Below are positions 1 through 6,745 of a stretch of 10,086 bases of DNA, piece by piece (position 1 is the first letter of the stretch; each line of letters opens with the position of its first letter). This DNA is from an uncultured Candidatus Melainabacteria bacterium (GTDB lineage: Bacteria; Cyanobacteriota; Vampirovibrionia; LMEP-6097). The stretch covers positions 1-10,086 of the forward strand of contig CALBDR010000078.1 in assembly GCA_937927525.1 (NCBI GenBank), given 5' to 3'. The position numbers and the translations under genes were made by a program. The notes beneath the pieces are model-generated. The model did no database searches and was not told the origin of the DNA. It saw nothing but the letters and a program-made list of their open reading frames with translations.

Positions 1-63
1 GATCTGAATAGTATAAGTGAATATTCCATATCCATAACTGCTTATTCTAGTTTACACTTATAA
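1..63 (+). CDS. C-terminal end of an upstream gene (partial, unrecognised)
   Basis: Frame 1 is open from the first base of the window to a TAA at 61-63 and would encode the last 20 residues of a protein, ending ...ISITAYSSLHL. The other two forward frames hit stops within the first 10 bases, so this is the only candidate for an upstream plus-strand gene. Its TAA overlaps the ATG of the next gene in a TAATG junction, a classic translational-coupling arrangement. That explains why the next gene has neither a Shine-Dalgarno sequence nor a promoter of its own. The tail is too short to assign a family. Confidence 0.55.
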   Translation, partial: DLNSISEYSISITAYSSLHL

Positions 64-1595
64 TGTTGGACAGTGATTTCTATGATTTTATAGTAGTGGG
101 AGCAGGACTTGCTGGTCTTGCTGAAGCAGCCTTGCTTGCAAAAGATGGCTATCGTGTCAAGTTACTTGAAGCACATACAGTTTCTGGGGGCTGTGCTTCG
201 TATTTTAAGCGTAAAGATTTTTCATTTGATGTCGGTGCTACTACCTTAAGTGGTGTGCAGAATCATCAACCATTAGGTAAATTAATTTCTGAACTTGAAC
301 TTGAAAATCTAAAGTTAAAAAAAATGGATTTAGCTATGAAGATATATCAGAATGGTGAAGTTATTAATCGCTATGCTGATAAAGATTTATGGATTGATGA
401 ATTAATTAGAGTTTTTTGTGATCCTACTGATGGAGATCAAATCAAGCATATGAAAGCTTTCTGGCAAGAGCTTTATGATATTGAAAAAGATGCTTGGGGC
501 TTACTAGAATTACATCCTAATTTACTTCCAGTAACATTAAAAGACTTAATGAGTATTTTAAATCTGCGTAAACTTGTAGATAACTTTAAAGCATTAAAGT
601 ATGTTCCTAGTCTCCTTTTCTCGATTCGAACGCTTTTAAAGAAATTTAAGTTAGATAAAAATCAAAAGTTTATTGATTTCTTAGATGAACAATTAATCAT
701 CAGTACTCAAAATGATGTTGATAAAACGCCAGAATTTATGGGAGCTTTAGGTTTAACTTATGCGTCAGATATTTATTATCCTTATGGTGGAATTCATATC
801 CTAAGTGAGGCTGTAGAAAAAGCTTTTTTGAAAGCTGGTGGAGAGCTTCAATTCAAGTCTGAAGTTACAGATATTGAAACCATTAAAATGAACCGAGAAA
901 AAATTTTCTTTGTAAAGGATAAGAGTGAAAGAGAGTTTCTAGCGAACCATGTAATTAGTAATTTACCTGTTTGGAATATGCTTAATATTACATCTTCCTC
1001 CACAAGAGACTTCTTTAAAACTTATGCTGAGAGATTTGAATATAATACTAGTGCTTTTGCTCTATATTTTGGTGTTGAGTGTTCTGAAGATTTTGGTACT
1101 TCTTACTTTCAGATTATTTGTCCAGAAATCATTCCAAACTGCTCAGCGAAATCATTCTTTGTAACTATTTCTCTGCCTGATGATGAGATGAAAGCTCCTT
1201 CTGGCTGGAGGGCTGTTACTATTTCCACTCATACTGATGCAGATTTCTGGTTGAATTTAGACTCTGAGACTTATAAAAAGAAAAAGAATGAAACACAGAA
1301 TTATATTTTCAAATTACTTTTTGAAAATATTCCTAGCTTAAGAGAAGCTGAAAAAGAATTTATTAGTAGTTCGAGCTCTAAGAGTTTTGAATTCTTTACT
1401 AGGCGTAAAAGTGGTTTGGTGGGGGGGATTCCACACTCTATCGAGCATAATGTTTTAGAGCTAATGCCTAAGAAGGTTAAGGGGGAGAAGATTTATTTGG
1501 TTGGTGATACTGTTTTCCCTGGACAGGGTTTAGTCGCTACAGCTTACTCAGCTTTAAGTCTAAGAGAGACTTTAAAGCTTAATGGCATTGATTAA
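63..1595 (+). CDS. Phytoene desaturase / carotenoid isomerase-like FAD-dependent oxidoreductase
   Basis: A 510-residue flavoprotein of the CrtI/CrtISO superfamily (COG1233 type), which desaturates or isomerises polyenes or reduces related lipids such as retinol. The N-terminus has the dinucleotide-binding fold: GAGLAG at residues 13-18, the ribose-binding acid E36, then SGGCASYF and the typical FDVGATTLSG segment. The C-terminus carries the second FAD contact, IYLVGDTVFPGQG (about 477-489), preceded by FFTRRKSGLVGGIP, both typical of this family. The length is normal for CrtISO-like proteins (about 500). The start is ATG at 63, overlapping the preceding stop (TAATG) with no Shine-Dalgarno, so expression probably depends on the upstream gene. 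No other carotenoid gene is visible, so the substrate cannot be named. The 3' end overlaps the convergent gene by 24 nt. An in-frame run of seven G (1421-1427) is unusual in this AT-rich DNA. Confidence 0.88.
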   Translation: MLDSDFYDFIVVGAGLAGLAEAALLAKDGYRVKLLEAHTVSGGCASYFKRKDFSFDVGATTLSGVQNHQPLGKLISELELENLKLKKMDLAMKIYQNGEVINRYADKDLWIDELIRVFCDPTDGDQIKHMKAFWQELYDIEKDAWGLLELHPNLLPVTLKDLMSILNLRKLVDNFKALKYVPSLLFSIRTLLKKFKLDKNQKFIDFLDEQLIISTQNDVDKTPEFMGALGLTYASDIYYPYGGIHILSEAVEKAFLKAGGELQFKSEVTDIETIKMNREKIFFVKDKSEREFLANHVISNLPVWNMLNITSSSTRDFFKTYAERFEYNTSAFALYFGVECSEDFGTSYFQIICPEIIPNCSAKSFFVTISLPDDEMKAPSGWRAVTISTHTDADFWLNLDSETYKKKKNETQNYIFKLLFENIPSLREAEKEFISSSSSKSFEFFTRRKSGLVGGIPHSIEHNVLELMPKKVKGEKIYLVGDTVFPGQGLVATAYSALSLRETLKLNGID

Positions 1596-2465
1596 AAGTT
1601 TCATTGCGTAGTTATTATTAATTTCTCCTATTGGGGCAAGGTCCCAATACCATTTTTCTTTAAGAGAAATTTTACCTAGGTGTTGGATTAAGTTAATGCC
1701 TTGAAGACTTGATTCTTTTTCTTTTTCTTTACCACTACTGTCTGAAACAAACTTTTGGATATCAGTTAAGAGTAGAACATTTTTATTCATTTTTTTTATT
1801 AAAGTTAGTAAATGTAGATGCTCTTTAATTAAGTACTTATAAAAGAATGAGCAATCTTCTTCTCGGTATTCTTTTTTAAAGGTCTTTTCAAAAAAGTTTT
1901 CATAGGCAAGTGGAATTTGTGAGAGTAAATTTAGTGAGATTATATTATTAGTTTCATTATTCTTAATAAGGTTGAAAACAGAGTGTTCCTTGAGTGAATT
2001 TGTAAGTTTATTTTTTTCACAGAATTGCTTTAGGACATTAATGAACTTCGGGTAATTATCCTGGTAATGCTTTGCAAGTTGATGAATTTTTTCCATTGAG
2101 TTACTGATGTCAAGTTCACAGAAAAAGATATTGTTATACTTTGATAGGGCTTCTCTGGTAGATTCTAAGAAAAATAAATCTAATAAAATAACCTTGTCAA
2201 AGTTATCTCCGAGGTAGTAAAGATCTAGGTCATTGCACATTCCTGCGCCAAAAATCAAGATGGATGAACTTCCATAAATGTTTGGGTTCAAGTCAAGGTG
2301 CATATTTATAAATGCTTTACTATTCTCCAGGTGACTTTGCCAAGATTTGTAACATCTTTTAAATCTTGCTTTGATAGCAATAATCTCTGACAATTGTCCA
2401 AAATCCTTAAGATATTTAGGACATCTAGAGTTGTTATGAAAATATTCTAGTGCTTCAAATAACAT
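1572..2465 (-). CDS. Diverged class I methyltransferase-like protein
   Basis: A 297-residue protein that I do not recognise as a named family but that looks like a Rossmann-fold SAM-dependent methyltransferase. Residues 68-82 (SILIFGAGMCNDLDL) resemble motif I, and D96 at the end of the next strand (KVILLD) sits where the SAM-ribose acid is expected. A further strand ends at D119. ISLNLLSQIP (176-185) resembles the post-motif strand NLLSQLP seen in some methyltransferases. The N-terminal 65 residues and the lysine/glutamate-rich stretch near 246-252 are unassigned. It is the last gene of the minus-strand operon: its ATG directly abuts the TAA of the HI0933-like gene, so it is probably translated by reinitiation. 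Its last 24 nt overlap the convergent oxidoreductase gene. The fold is inferred from motifs only, and the target is unknown. Confidence 0.7.
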   Translation of the reverse strand: MLFEALEYFHNNSRCPKYLKDFGQLSEIIAIKARFKRCYKSWQSHLENSKAFINMHLDLNPNIYGSSSILIFGAGMCNDLDLYYLGDNFDKVILLDLFFLESTREALSKYNNIFFCELDISNSMEKIHQLAKHYQDNYPKFINVLKQFCEKNKLTNSLKEHSVFNLIKNNETNNIISLNLLSQIPLAYENFFEKTFKKEYREEDCSFFYKYLIKEHLHLLTLIKKMNKNVLLLTDIQKFVSDSSGKEKEKESSLQGINLIQHLGKISLKEKWYWDLAPIGEINNNYAMKLLINAIKL

Positions 2466-3716
2466 TTAACAATTTTGCCCCGCCACGTAGCCAGAAGACC
2501 AAGCCCATTGAAAATTATACCCGCCAAGCCAGCCTGTTACATCAACTAATTCTCCTACAAAGTAAAGATTTGGGTTGTTTTTTACAGCCATAGTTTTACT
2601 TGATAGTTCATTCGTGTCTATGCCTCCCCTAGTGACTTCAGCTTTGCTGAAGCCTTCTGACTCTTGATTAGTAAACTTCCATGATTTTAGTTTACTTGTT
2701 AATGAGTCGAGAAAATCATGAGAATAAGTAGCTAGTTTATTTTTTAATTTGCATTTATAAGTTTCAGAGAGGCTATCATAAAATTTTTCCGCAATCTCGC
2801 TATAGTGTTCTTTGAGAATGTTAATCAAGAATTTCTTTGAAAATTTAGGGTTTTTGGTGAAGGATTTTAGTTCGTGAGCTAAATCAGCTCTTTCAGGTAA
2901 TAAGTCGATTTGAATTGAATCTGAATCATCGATGTATGAAGATATTTGAAGGATAGCCGGTCCACTTAGCCCTCTGTGGGTAAAGAGAATATTTTCTCTA
3001 AAGCTAGTTTCTTCTTTTTTAGTTTTTTTGAAACTACAGATGCTATCAATAGATGCACCACTGAGTTTTTTATAAAAATCTCTTTCAGAATCTAGGCTCA
3101 TTAGTGGAACAAGAGCAGCTTTAGGTTCAATGATCTTTAAATTAAATTGCTTTGCAATTCTATATCCGAAGTCACTAGCTCCGATTTGGGGGATTGATAG
3201 TCCCCCGCTAGCTAAAACTAAAGATTCTGAGTAAAGTTCTAGTCTAGATTTATCCTTGAGATGCTCAGCTTTAATGTGGAATTTATTCTCTTCTAACTGA
3301 GTGATGCCCTGAACTTTACAAGGGTAAATAATGCTCACTCCTAAATCAGAGCATTCTTTTAAAAGCATATTTATTATTTCTTGGGAGCTTTCTTTACAGA
3401 AGAGTTGTCCTAGCTTTTTTTCATAGTATTTAATGTTATGCCTTTTGACTAAGTTAATAAAATCTTCTTGGGTGTAGCTTCTTAAAGCTGATTTTGCGAA
3501 GTGAGGATTCTGAGAAATATATCTTTCAGCATTAGCGTTTAGATTTGTGAAATTGCAGCGCCCACCACCAGAGATTCTGATTTTCTCACAGAGTTTATGG
3601 TGAGATTCGATTATCGTAACTTTACGTCCCCTGCTGGCTGCAGAAATAGCAGTCATCAGACCTGCTGCTCCAGCTCCGATGATAATGACTTCTGTTCTAA
3701 TTGAGTTTAATGTCAT
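2466..3716 (-). CDS. HI0933/YhiN/BaiN-family FAD-dependent oxidoreductase
   Basis: A 416-residue flavoprotein of the HI0933 family (TIGR00275; called aminoacetone oxidase-like, YhiN or BaiN-like in different annotations). Diagnostic features are GAGAAG at 14-19, the ribose acid E37, the family signature SGGGRCNFTN at 49-58, the middle ILFTHRGLSGPAILQ segment, and the C-terminal FVGELVDVTGWLGGYNFQWAWSSG at about 386-409, close to the family's GGYNLQWA signature. The length matches the family (400-420). BaiN in gut clostridia is linked to bile-acid reduction, but most members have no proven substrate, so no specific reaction is claimed. The gene follows the epimerase gene by 29 nt and abuts the methyltransferase-like gene, so it belongs to the same operon. 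No Shine-Dalgarno is visible before the ATG. Confidence 0.92.
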   Translation of the reverse strand: MTLNSIRTEVIIIGAGAAGLMTAISAASRGRKVTIIESHHKLCEKIRISGGGRCNFTNLNANAERYISQNPHFAKSALRSYTQEDFINLVKRHNIKYYEKKLGQLFCKESSQEIINMLLKECSDLGVSIIYPCKVQGITQLEENKFHIKAEHLKDKSRLELYSESLVLASGGLSIPQIGASDFGYRIAKQFNLKIIEPKAALVPLMSLDSERDFYKKLSGASIDSICSFKKTKKEETSFRENILFTHRGLSGPAILQISSYIDDSDSIQIDLLPERADLAHELKSFTKNPKFSKKFLINILKEHYSEIAEKFYDSLSETYKCKLKNKLATYSHDFLDSLTSKLKSWKFTNQESEGFSKAEVTRGGIDTNELSSKTMAVKNNPNLYFVGELVDVTGWLGGYNFQWAWSSGYVAGQNC

Positions 3717-3745
3717 TGATTAAATAAAAGTATAATACACAGAGG

Positions 3746-4780
3746 TTAATTAATCCCTATACCAGGCTTTTCAAGTAAGCAAATTTTATTACCCTGAAAA
3801 AGCTCATTCTTAAAAGGATCATTCTTTAGTAATAGTGATCCATCCAGATCAGCATAATCAGCTAGGGGACTAATGCTAGCCATAGCAGAAATAGAAATAT
3901 TAGTTTCAGTAAAGCAACCTAACATGATTCTCAGGTCTAAAGCTCTTGCTGCATGCATCATACGTAGTGCTTCACTTAGTCCTCCAGTTTTAGTGAGTTT
4001 AAGATTAATCATATGAAAGTATTTTGCGCATCTACTAATATCCTCTAATTTCTTACATGATTCATCAGCCATAAGTGCTAAGGGACTTTTTTTATATAAA
4101 ATTCTATAATCCTCTTCTGTTGAATCTAGTCTTAGAGGCTCTTCTACAAATTCAATGTCTAAACTTTTAATCTGCTGAATTAGCTCAAGAGCTTCAGTTA
4201 AATTCCATGCTGCATTAGCATCCACTCTGATAGTGGCTTGTGGAGCAAGAGATCTAACTTTTTGTAAGATCTTCAAATCTTCTTTAGTGCCTAGCTTGAT
4301 TTTTAAAATATCATAATTTCTTTCTAGAGCTGTTTTTACTTTTATTTCAATTTCCTCTAAACTTGCTATGCCTATGGTATAAGAAGTTCTGGGAGCTTTG
4401 TTTTTATCTAAGCCTAAAAATTTATAAAGTGGCAAACCTAGGGCTTTTGCTCTTAAGTCATAGAGTGCTATGTCTATGCCAGCTTTAGCTGAATTGTTAC
4501 CAGCAAAGCTCTGAACTCTTCTTAAGTATTCTTGTTCGTTAAAGAGATCTAAGTTCATTAAAATTCCATTACGGATTAACTCACCATATGCAGCTTTAAC
4601 TGTGTGTTCATCTTCACCATAAAATTCAGAGAAAACTGCTTCGCCTATTCCAGTAAAGTTTTGACCATTATAGCTAGCTTCAATTTTGGTCATCATAGTT
4701 TTAGATGTCGATTTTGAGCTACGTGAAATAGTGAAAGGGAACTCTAAATCTAATTCTAAAAGTTCGTAACTTAGCTTCAT
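3746..4780 (-). CDS. Enolase-superfamily dipeptide epimerase / N-acetyl-D-glutamate racemase (DgcA-like)
   Basis: A 344-residue member of the mandelate racemase/muconate lactonising group, with an N-terminal capping domain and a C-terminal barrel. Visible active-site residues are the KxK pair K160/K162 (ILKIKLG), metal ligands D187 (RVDAN), E213 (FVEEP) and D239 (MADES), and the opposite-face base K261 (INLKLTKTGG). The two-base arrangement on opposite faces fits 1,1-proton transfer, that is epimerisation. D311-L-D313 corresponds to the DxD that binds the dipeptide amine in L-Ala-D/L-Glu epimerases. R20 may contact the substrate carboxylate. It overlaps the DUF1611 gene by 4 nt (ATGA). The same pair is known as DgcN-DgcA, which convert D-glutamate through N-acetyl-D-glutamate. 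The substrate is therefore either Ala-Glu dipeptide from peptidoglycan or N-acetyl-glutamate; the sequence does not settle it. Confidence 0.92.
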   Translation of the reverse strand: MKLSYELLELDLEFPFTISRSSKSTSKTMMTKIEASYNGQNFTGIGEAVFSEFYGEDEHTVKAAYGELIRNGILMNLDLFNEQEYLRRVQSFAGNNSAKAGIDIALYDLRAKALGLPLYKFLGLDKNKAPRTSYTIGIASLEEIEIKVKTALERNYDILKIKLGTKEDLKILQKVRSLAPQATIRVDANAAWNLTEALELIQQIKSLDIEFVEEPLRLDSTEEDYRILYKKSPLALMADESCKKLEDISRCAKYFHMINLKLTKTGGLSEALRMMHAARALDLRIMLGCFTETNISISAMASISPLADYADLDGSLLLKNDPFKNELFQGNKICLLEKPGIGIN

Positions 4781-5886
4781 GGTAATATTATTACCTTTTC
4801 TTTTAAATTTGTTGAGATTGATTTTGTTATTTTATTAACGCCAAAGCGGATCGGGTCAGTAACTGCTAAGCCAGTATCTTTTTCTAGATTTTGTATATAT
4901 TTTTGTGCATCTTCGTCATTTAGAGCAGAAGTGTTGACTGAGATCCCTAGTACTTTTGTGCTTTTTTTTATTTTAATTAAATTAGCAGTGTTTTCATAAA
5001 GCTTTACCAGGTCTTTTAGGTCTGGGATCCTTATATTATAATTGCCATTAATTTCTTCTAAATCGGCTTTGTGACATAAAATAAGTGCATCAGGGTTGCT
5101 GCCATGGATTAGAGCCAGAGTTACACTAGAGTAAGCTGGGTGTAACAGTGATCCCTGTCCTTCTACAATTATAAAATCAGGGTTTTGGGCTTCTATGTTA
5201 TATTCTATTTCTTTTTCTAAACTCCCAGCCATAAAATCTCCAATTATTCTATCTAAAGGTATTCCAGAGCCAGTTATGGCTATGCCAGTTTGACCTGTTG
5301 CTAAGAAGGATGATTTAAGACCAGCTTCATTTAATGATTTGGTTATTTCAAGTGCAGTACACATTTTTCCGACACTACAGTCACTACCTACCATGCTAAT
5401 TACTTGAGCTGATCTATCTTTGAGCTCACAAATATGATTTTCTCTAGAAGCTGGATAATTATTTGGGTTACGTAAGTCCCATAGATGGACTTGCTTTTGC
5501 TCTGCTAAGCTTTTCAATTCTTCTTTTTCTTCTAAAAAGTCGTGTAAACCATTAATAATATGACAGGAATTGTTGATAGCTTCTTTAATAATTTTTAGCC
5601 AGCTTTCTGGTAGCTTACCTCCAACTGGAGCGATACCTAAAAGTAGTGCTTTATTTTTAGTATATGAAAATTTGTTAAGAGCTTCAGCTATAGAATGCGT
5701 TACAGGGATACCGTAAGCAAGTTCTTTATTATATTGAGAATCTATTAGAGATTTTAGATCCCAGTTCCCATAGCGAATTACACCTTCAGCTGTTTTTGCG
5801 TGTCTAGTAGCAGTAAAACCCTCTGTCAGAATGATTAATTCTGTTTCTTCTGGTTTTAGCAATTCTGCAAAATTTCTGCACTGCAT
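4777..5886 (-). CDS. DUF1611 / DgcN-family P-loop protein (putative D-glutamate N-acetyltransferase)
   Basis: A 369-residue DUF1611 protein. Residues 19-40 hold the N-terminal family motif (ILTEGFTATRHAKTAEGVIRYG region). The C-terminal P-loop domain has GSDCSVGKMCT at 167-177, a variant of the family's GTDCSVGKxxTA, followed by TGQTGI (198-203), EGQGSLLHP (242-250) and DPIRFG (344-349). Members next to an enolase-superfamily racemase are reported as DgcN, which N-acetylates D-glutamate using acetyl-CoA. Older annotations propose a link to dipeptide metabolism or an ATPase role. It is the first gene of a four-gene minus-strand operon, and its TGA overlaps the epimerase ATG. The ATG at 5886 is chosen because it precedes the conserved N-terminus; AAGGG lies about 12 nt upstream, a poor Shine-Dalgarno spacing. 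Cytoplasmic: no signal peptide. Confidence 0.88.
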   Translation of the reverse strand: MQCRNFAELLKPEETELIILTEGFTATRHAKTAEGVIRYGNWDLKSLIDSQYNKELAYGIPVTHSIAEALNKFSYTKNKALLLGIAPVGGKLPESWLKIIKEAINNSCHIINGLHDFLEEKEELKSLAEQKQVHLWDLRNPNNYPASRENHICELKDRSAQVISMVGSDCSVGKMCTALEITKSLNEAGLKSSFLATGQTGIAITGSGIPLDRIIGDFMAGSLEKEIEYNIEAQNPDFIIVEGQGSLLHPAYSSVTLALIHGSNPDALILCHKADLEEINGNYNIRIPDLKDLVKLYENTANLIKIKKSTKVLGISVNTSALNDEDAQKYIQNLEKDTGLAVTDPIRFGVNKITKSISTNLKEKVIILP

Positions 5887-5938
5887 AACTATTATTTACC
5901 CTTATTGCGAGGCTTTTGCAAAGTAATGATTAAAAGTA

Positions 5939-5968
5939 TTGACAAGTAAAGCGTAATTACACTATAAT
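5939..5968 (+). promoter_or_regulatory. Consensus sigma70-type promoter for the exported hydrolase-like gene
   Basis: A perfect -35 box TTGACA (5939-5944) and a perfect -10 box TATAAT (5963-5968) are separated by 18 bp. The predicted transcription start is near 5975, about 30 nt before the ATG at 6006. It is the best promoter match in the window. The transcript would begin at the edge of the dyad at 5977-5996. Confidence 0.85.
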
Positions 5969-5988
5969 CCTTTGTTTAGATAAGTGAA
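5961..5988 (-). promoter_or_regulatory. Weaker divergent promoter for the DUF1611-epimerase operon
   Basis: On the minus strand, TTCACT (complement of 5983-5988) and TATAGT (complement of 5961-5966) are 16 bp apart. Its -10 overlaps the plus-strand -10, and its -35 lies inside the dyad at 5977-5996. It would give a leader of roughly 70 nt before the ATG at 5886. The match is moderate; a second option closer to the gene (TTGCAA, 17 bp, TAAATA) would leave almost no leader. Confidence 0.4.
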
Positions 5989-5996
5989 CTTATCTA
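5977..5996. promoter_or_regulatory. 20-bp inverted repeat in the divergent promoter, candidate operator
   Basis: Arms TAGATAAGT and ACTTATCTA are exact reverse complements, 9 bp each, around a 2-bp GA centre. The dyad covers about +2 to +21 of the plus-strand promoter and the -35 of the divergent one, the position expected of a repressor operator acting on both. As RNA it could form a hairpin of about 8 bp ending just before the Shine-Dalgarno of the next gene, so control of translation is the alternative. No regulator gene is in the window. Confidence 0.6.
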
Positions 5997-6000
5997 GAGG
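5996..6000 (+). promoter_or_regulatory. Ribosome binding site of the exported hydrolase-like gene
   Basis: AGAGG lies 5 nt before the ATG at 6006. It is one of only two convincing Shine-Dalgarno sequences in the window and supports that start. It begins where the candidate operator/hairpin ends, so a hairpin could hinder ribosome access. Confidence 0.65.
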
Positions 6001-6005
6001 TTTAG

Positions 6006-6731
6006 ATGAGAGCAATTCTAATTTCACTATTACTAATTATCACCACAAAGAGCGGTCTTGCTAGTTTCTATATGAAAGAACCAGTAAGAGTTAATAATTT
6101 AAGTCAGTCTATAACTCTTGACAGTATTAAAGTAAGTCAAGACTCTATTGTAAGTGCTAAGCATACTAATAAAACCTGGGATGAAAATTATCAAAACTTA
6201 AACCTTAGATACCGTGATGAGATGATAAGTTTTCTCAAGAATTATTTAAAAGGCTCAGAGTATTATCTAGTAAATGTGAAGGGTGACTTAACTAATTTTA
6301 TTCATGTTGAAGATTTGGTTGACTTGTTTATTAAATTTGGGGATCAATATGCTTTGGATGCTAGATTTGTTTTAGCTGTTCATGTTTCTGAGACAAGCCT
6401 CACTAATTATACGACCTTGAATAATCCAGGAAATGTCGGTAATGATGATTATGGAGCGAGAAAAGAGTTTCCTAGCTTAGAGCAAGGTTTTGAAGCTATG
6501 TTTATTTCCTTGGCTGATTTTGCTGATGGTAAAAAATGGAGTTTTAATGGTTTAGAGCAAAATACTTTAAAAAAAATTAATTATCATTTAATCAAAGTTA
6601 ACCAATTGCAAACAATTTATCCAGCATATTATATGAGCAATGCAAATGCCCCTAGCACTATTATTAGGTTAGTTAGAAATATGGGCTGGGATGATTTTAA
6701 TCATAATTCCAAATTTACCTTAAATTCATAA
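6006..6731 (+). CDS. Exported lysozyme/glucosaminidase-like protein (putative peptidoglycan hydrolase)
   Basis: A 241-residue secreted protein. Residues 1-19 form a short signal peptide (R2, then a hydrophobic core of L, I and S) with a likely cut after GLA. Residues 20-95 are a poorly characterised linker. Residues 102-228 resemble the lysozyme-like glucosaminidase fold: a helix LVDLFIKFGDQYALDARFVLAVHVSETS with E129 as candidate catalytic acid, then LNNPGNVG (138-145), similar to the NPGN(I/V)G segment of bacterial glucosaminidase/endo-N-acetylglucosaminidase-like domains, then a helical segment and YPAYYM. The match is by motif only and the family is distant. It has its own strong promoter and a good Shine-Dalgarno. 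It is divergent from the DUF1611-epimerase operon, which would process Glu-containing wall fragments. The stop lies 1 nt from the stop of the convergent 127-aa gene. Confidence 0.75.
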   Translation: MRAILISLLLIITTKSGLASFYMKEPVRVNNLSQSITLDSIKVSQDSIVSAKHTNKTWDENYQNLNLRYRDEMISFLKNYLKGSEYYLVNVKGDLTNFIHVEDLVDLFIKFGDQYALDARFVLAVHVSETSLTNYTTLNNPGNVGNDDYGARKEFPSLEQGFEAMFISLADFADGKKWSFNGLEQNTLKKINYHLIKVNQLQTIYPAYYMSNANAPSTIIRLVRNMGWDDFNHNSKFTLNS

Positions 6732-6745
6732 TTTAGGTTAGATTT
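6711..6745. terminator. Long AT-rich hairpin between convergent stops, candidate bidirectional terminator
   Basis: A 16-nt arm (6711-6726) and a 16-nt arm (6730-6745) flank a 3-nt loop. Thirteen positions are Watson-Crick complementary; in plus-strand RNA two more are G-U pairs, leaving one mismatch. Both stop codons (6729-6731 and, on the other strand, 6733-6735) sit in or near the loop. The stem is AT-rich and only a short U-rich stretch follows, so it is not a textbook intrinsic terminator. Confidence 0.4.

Noticed and set aside
59..64. TATAAT sequence at the start of the oxidoreductase
   Set aside because: It overlaps the ATG itself, so a transcript from it would start inside the gene; it is explained by the TAATG stop/start junction.
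3717..3745. Internal promoter (TATACT on the minus strand) before the HI0933-family gene
   Set aside because: No -35 box at a suitable distance; the gap is 29 nt inside an operon and AT-rich, so a chance match is likely.
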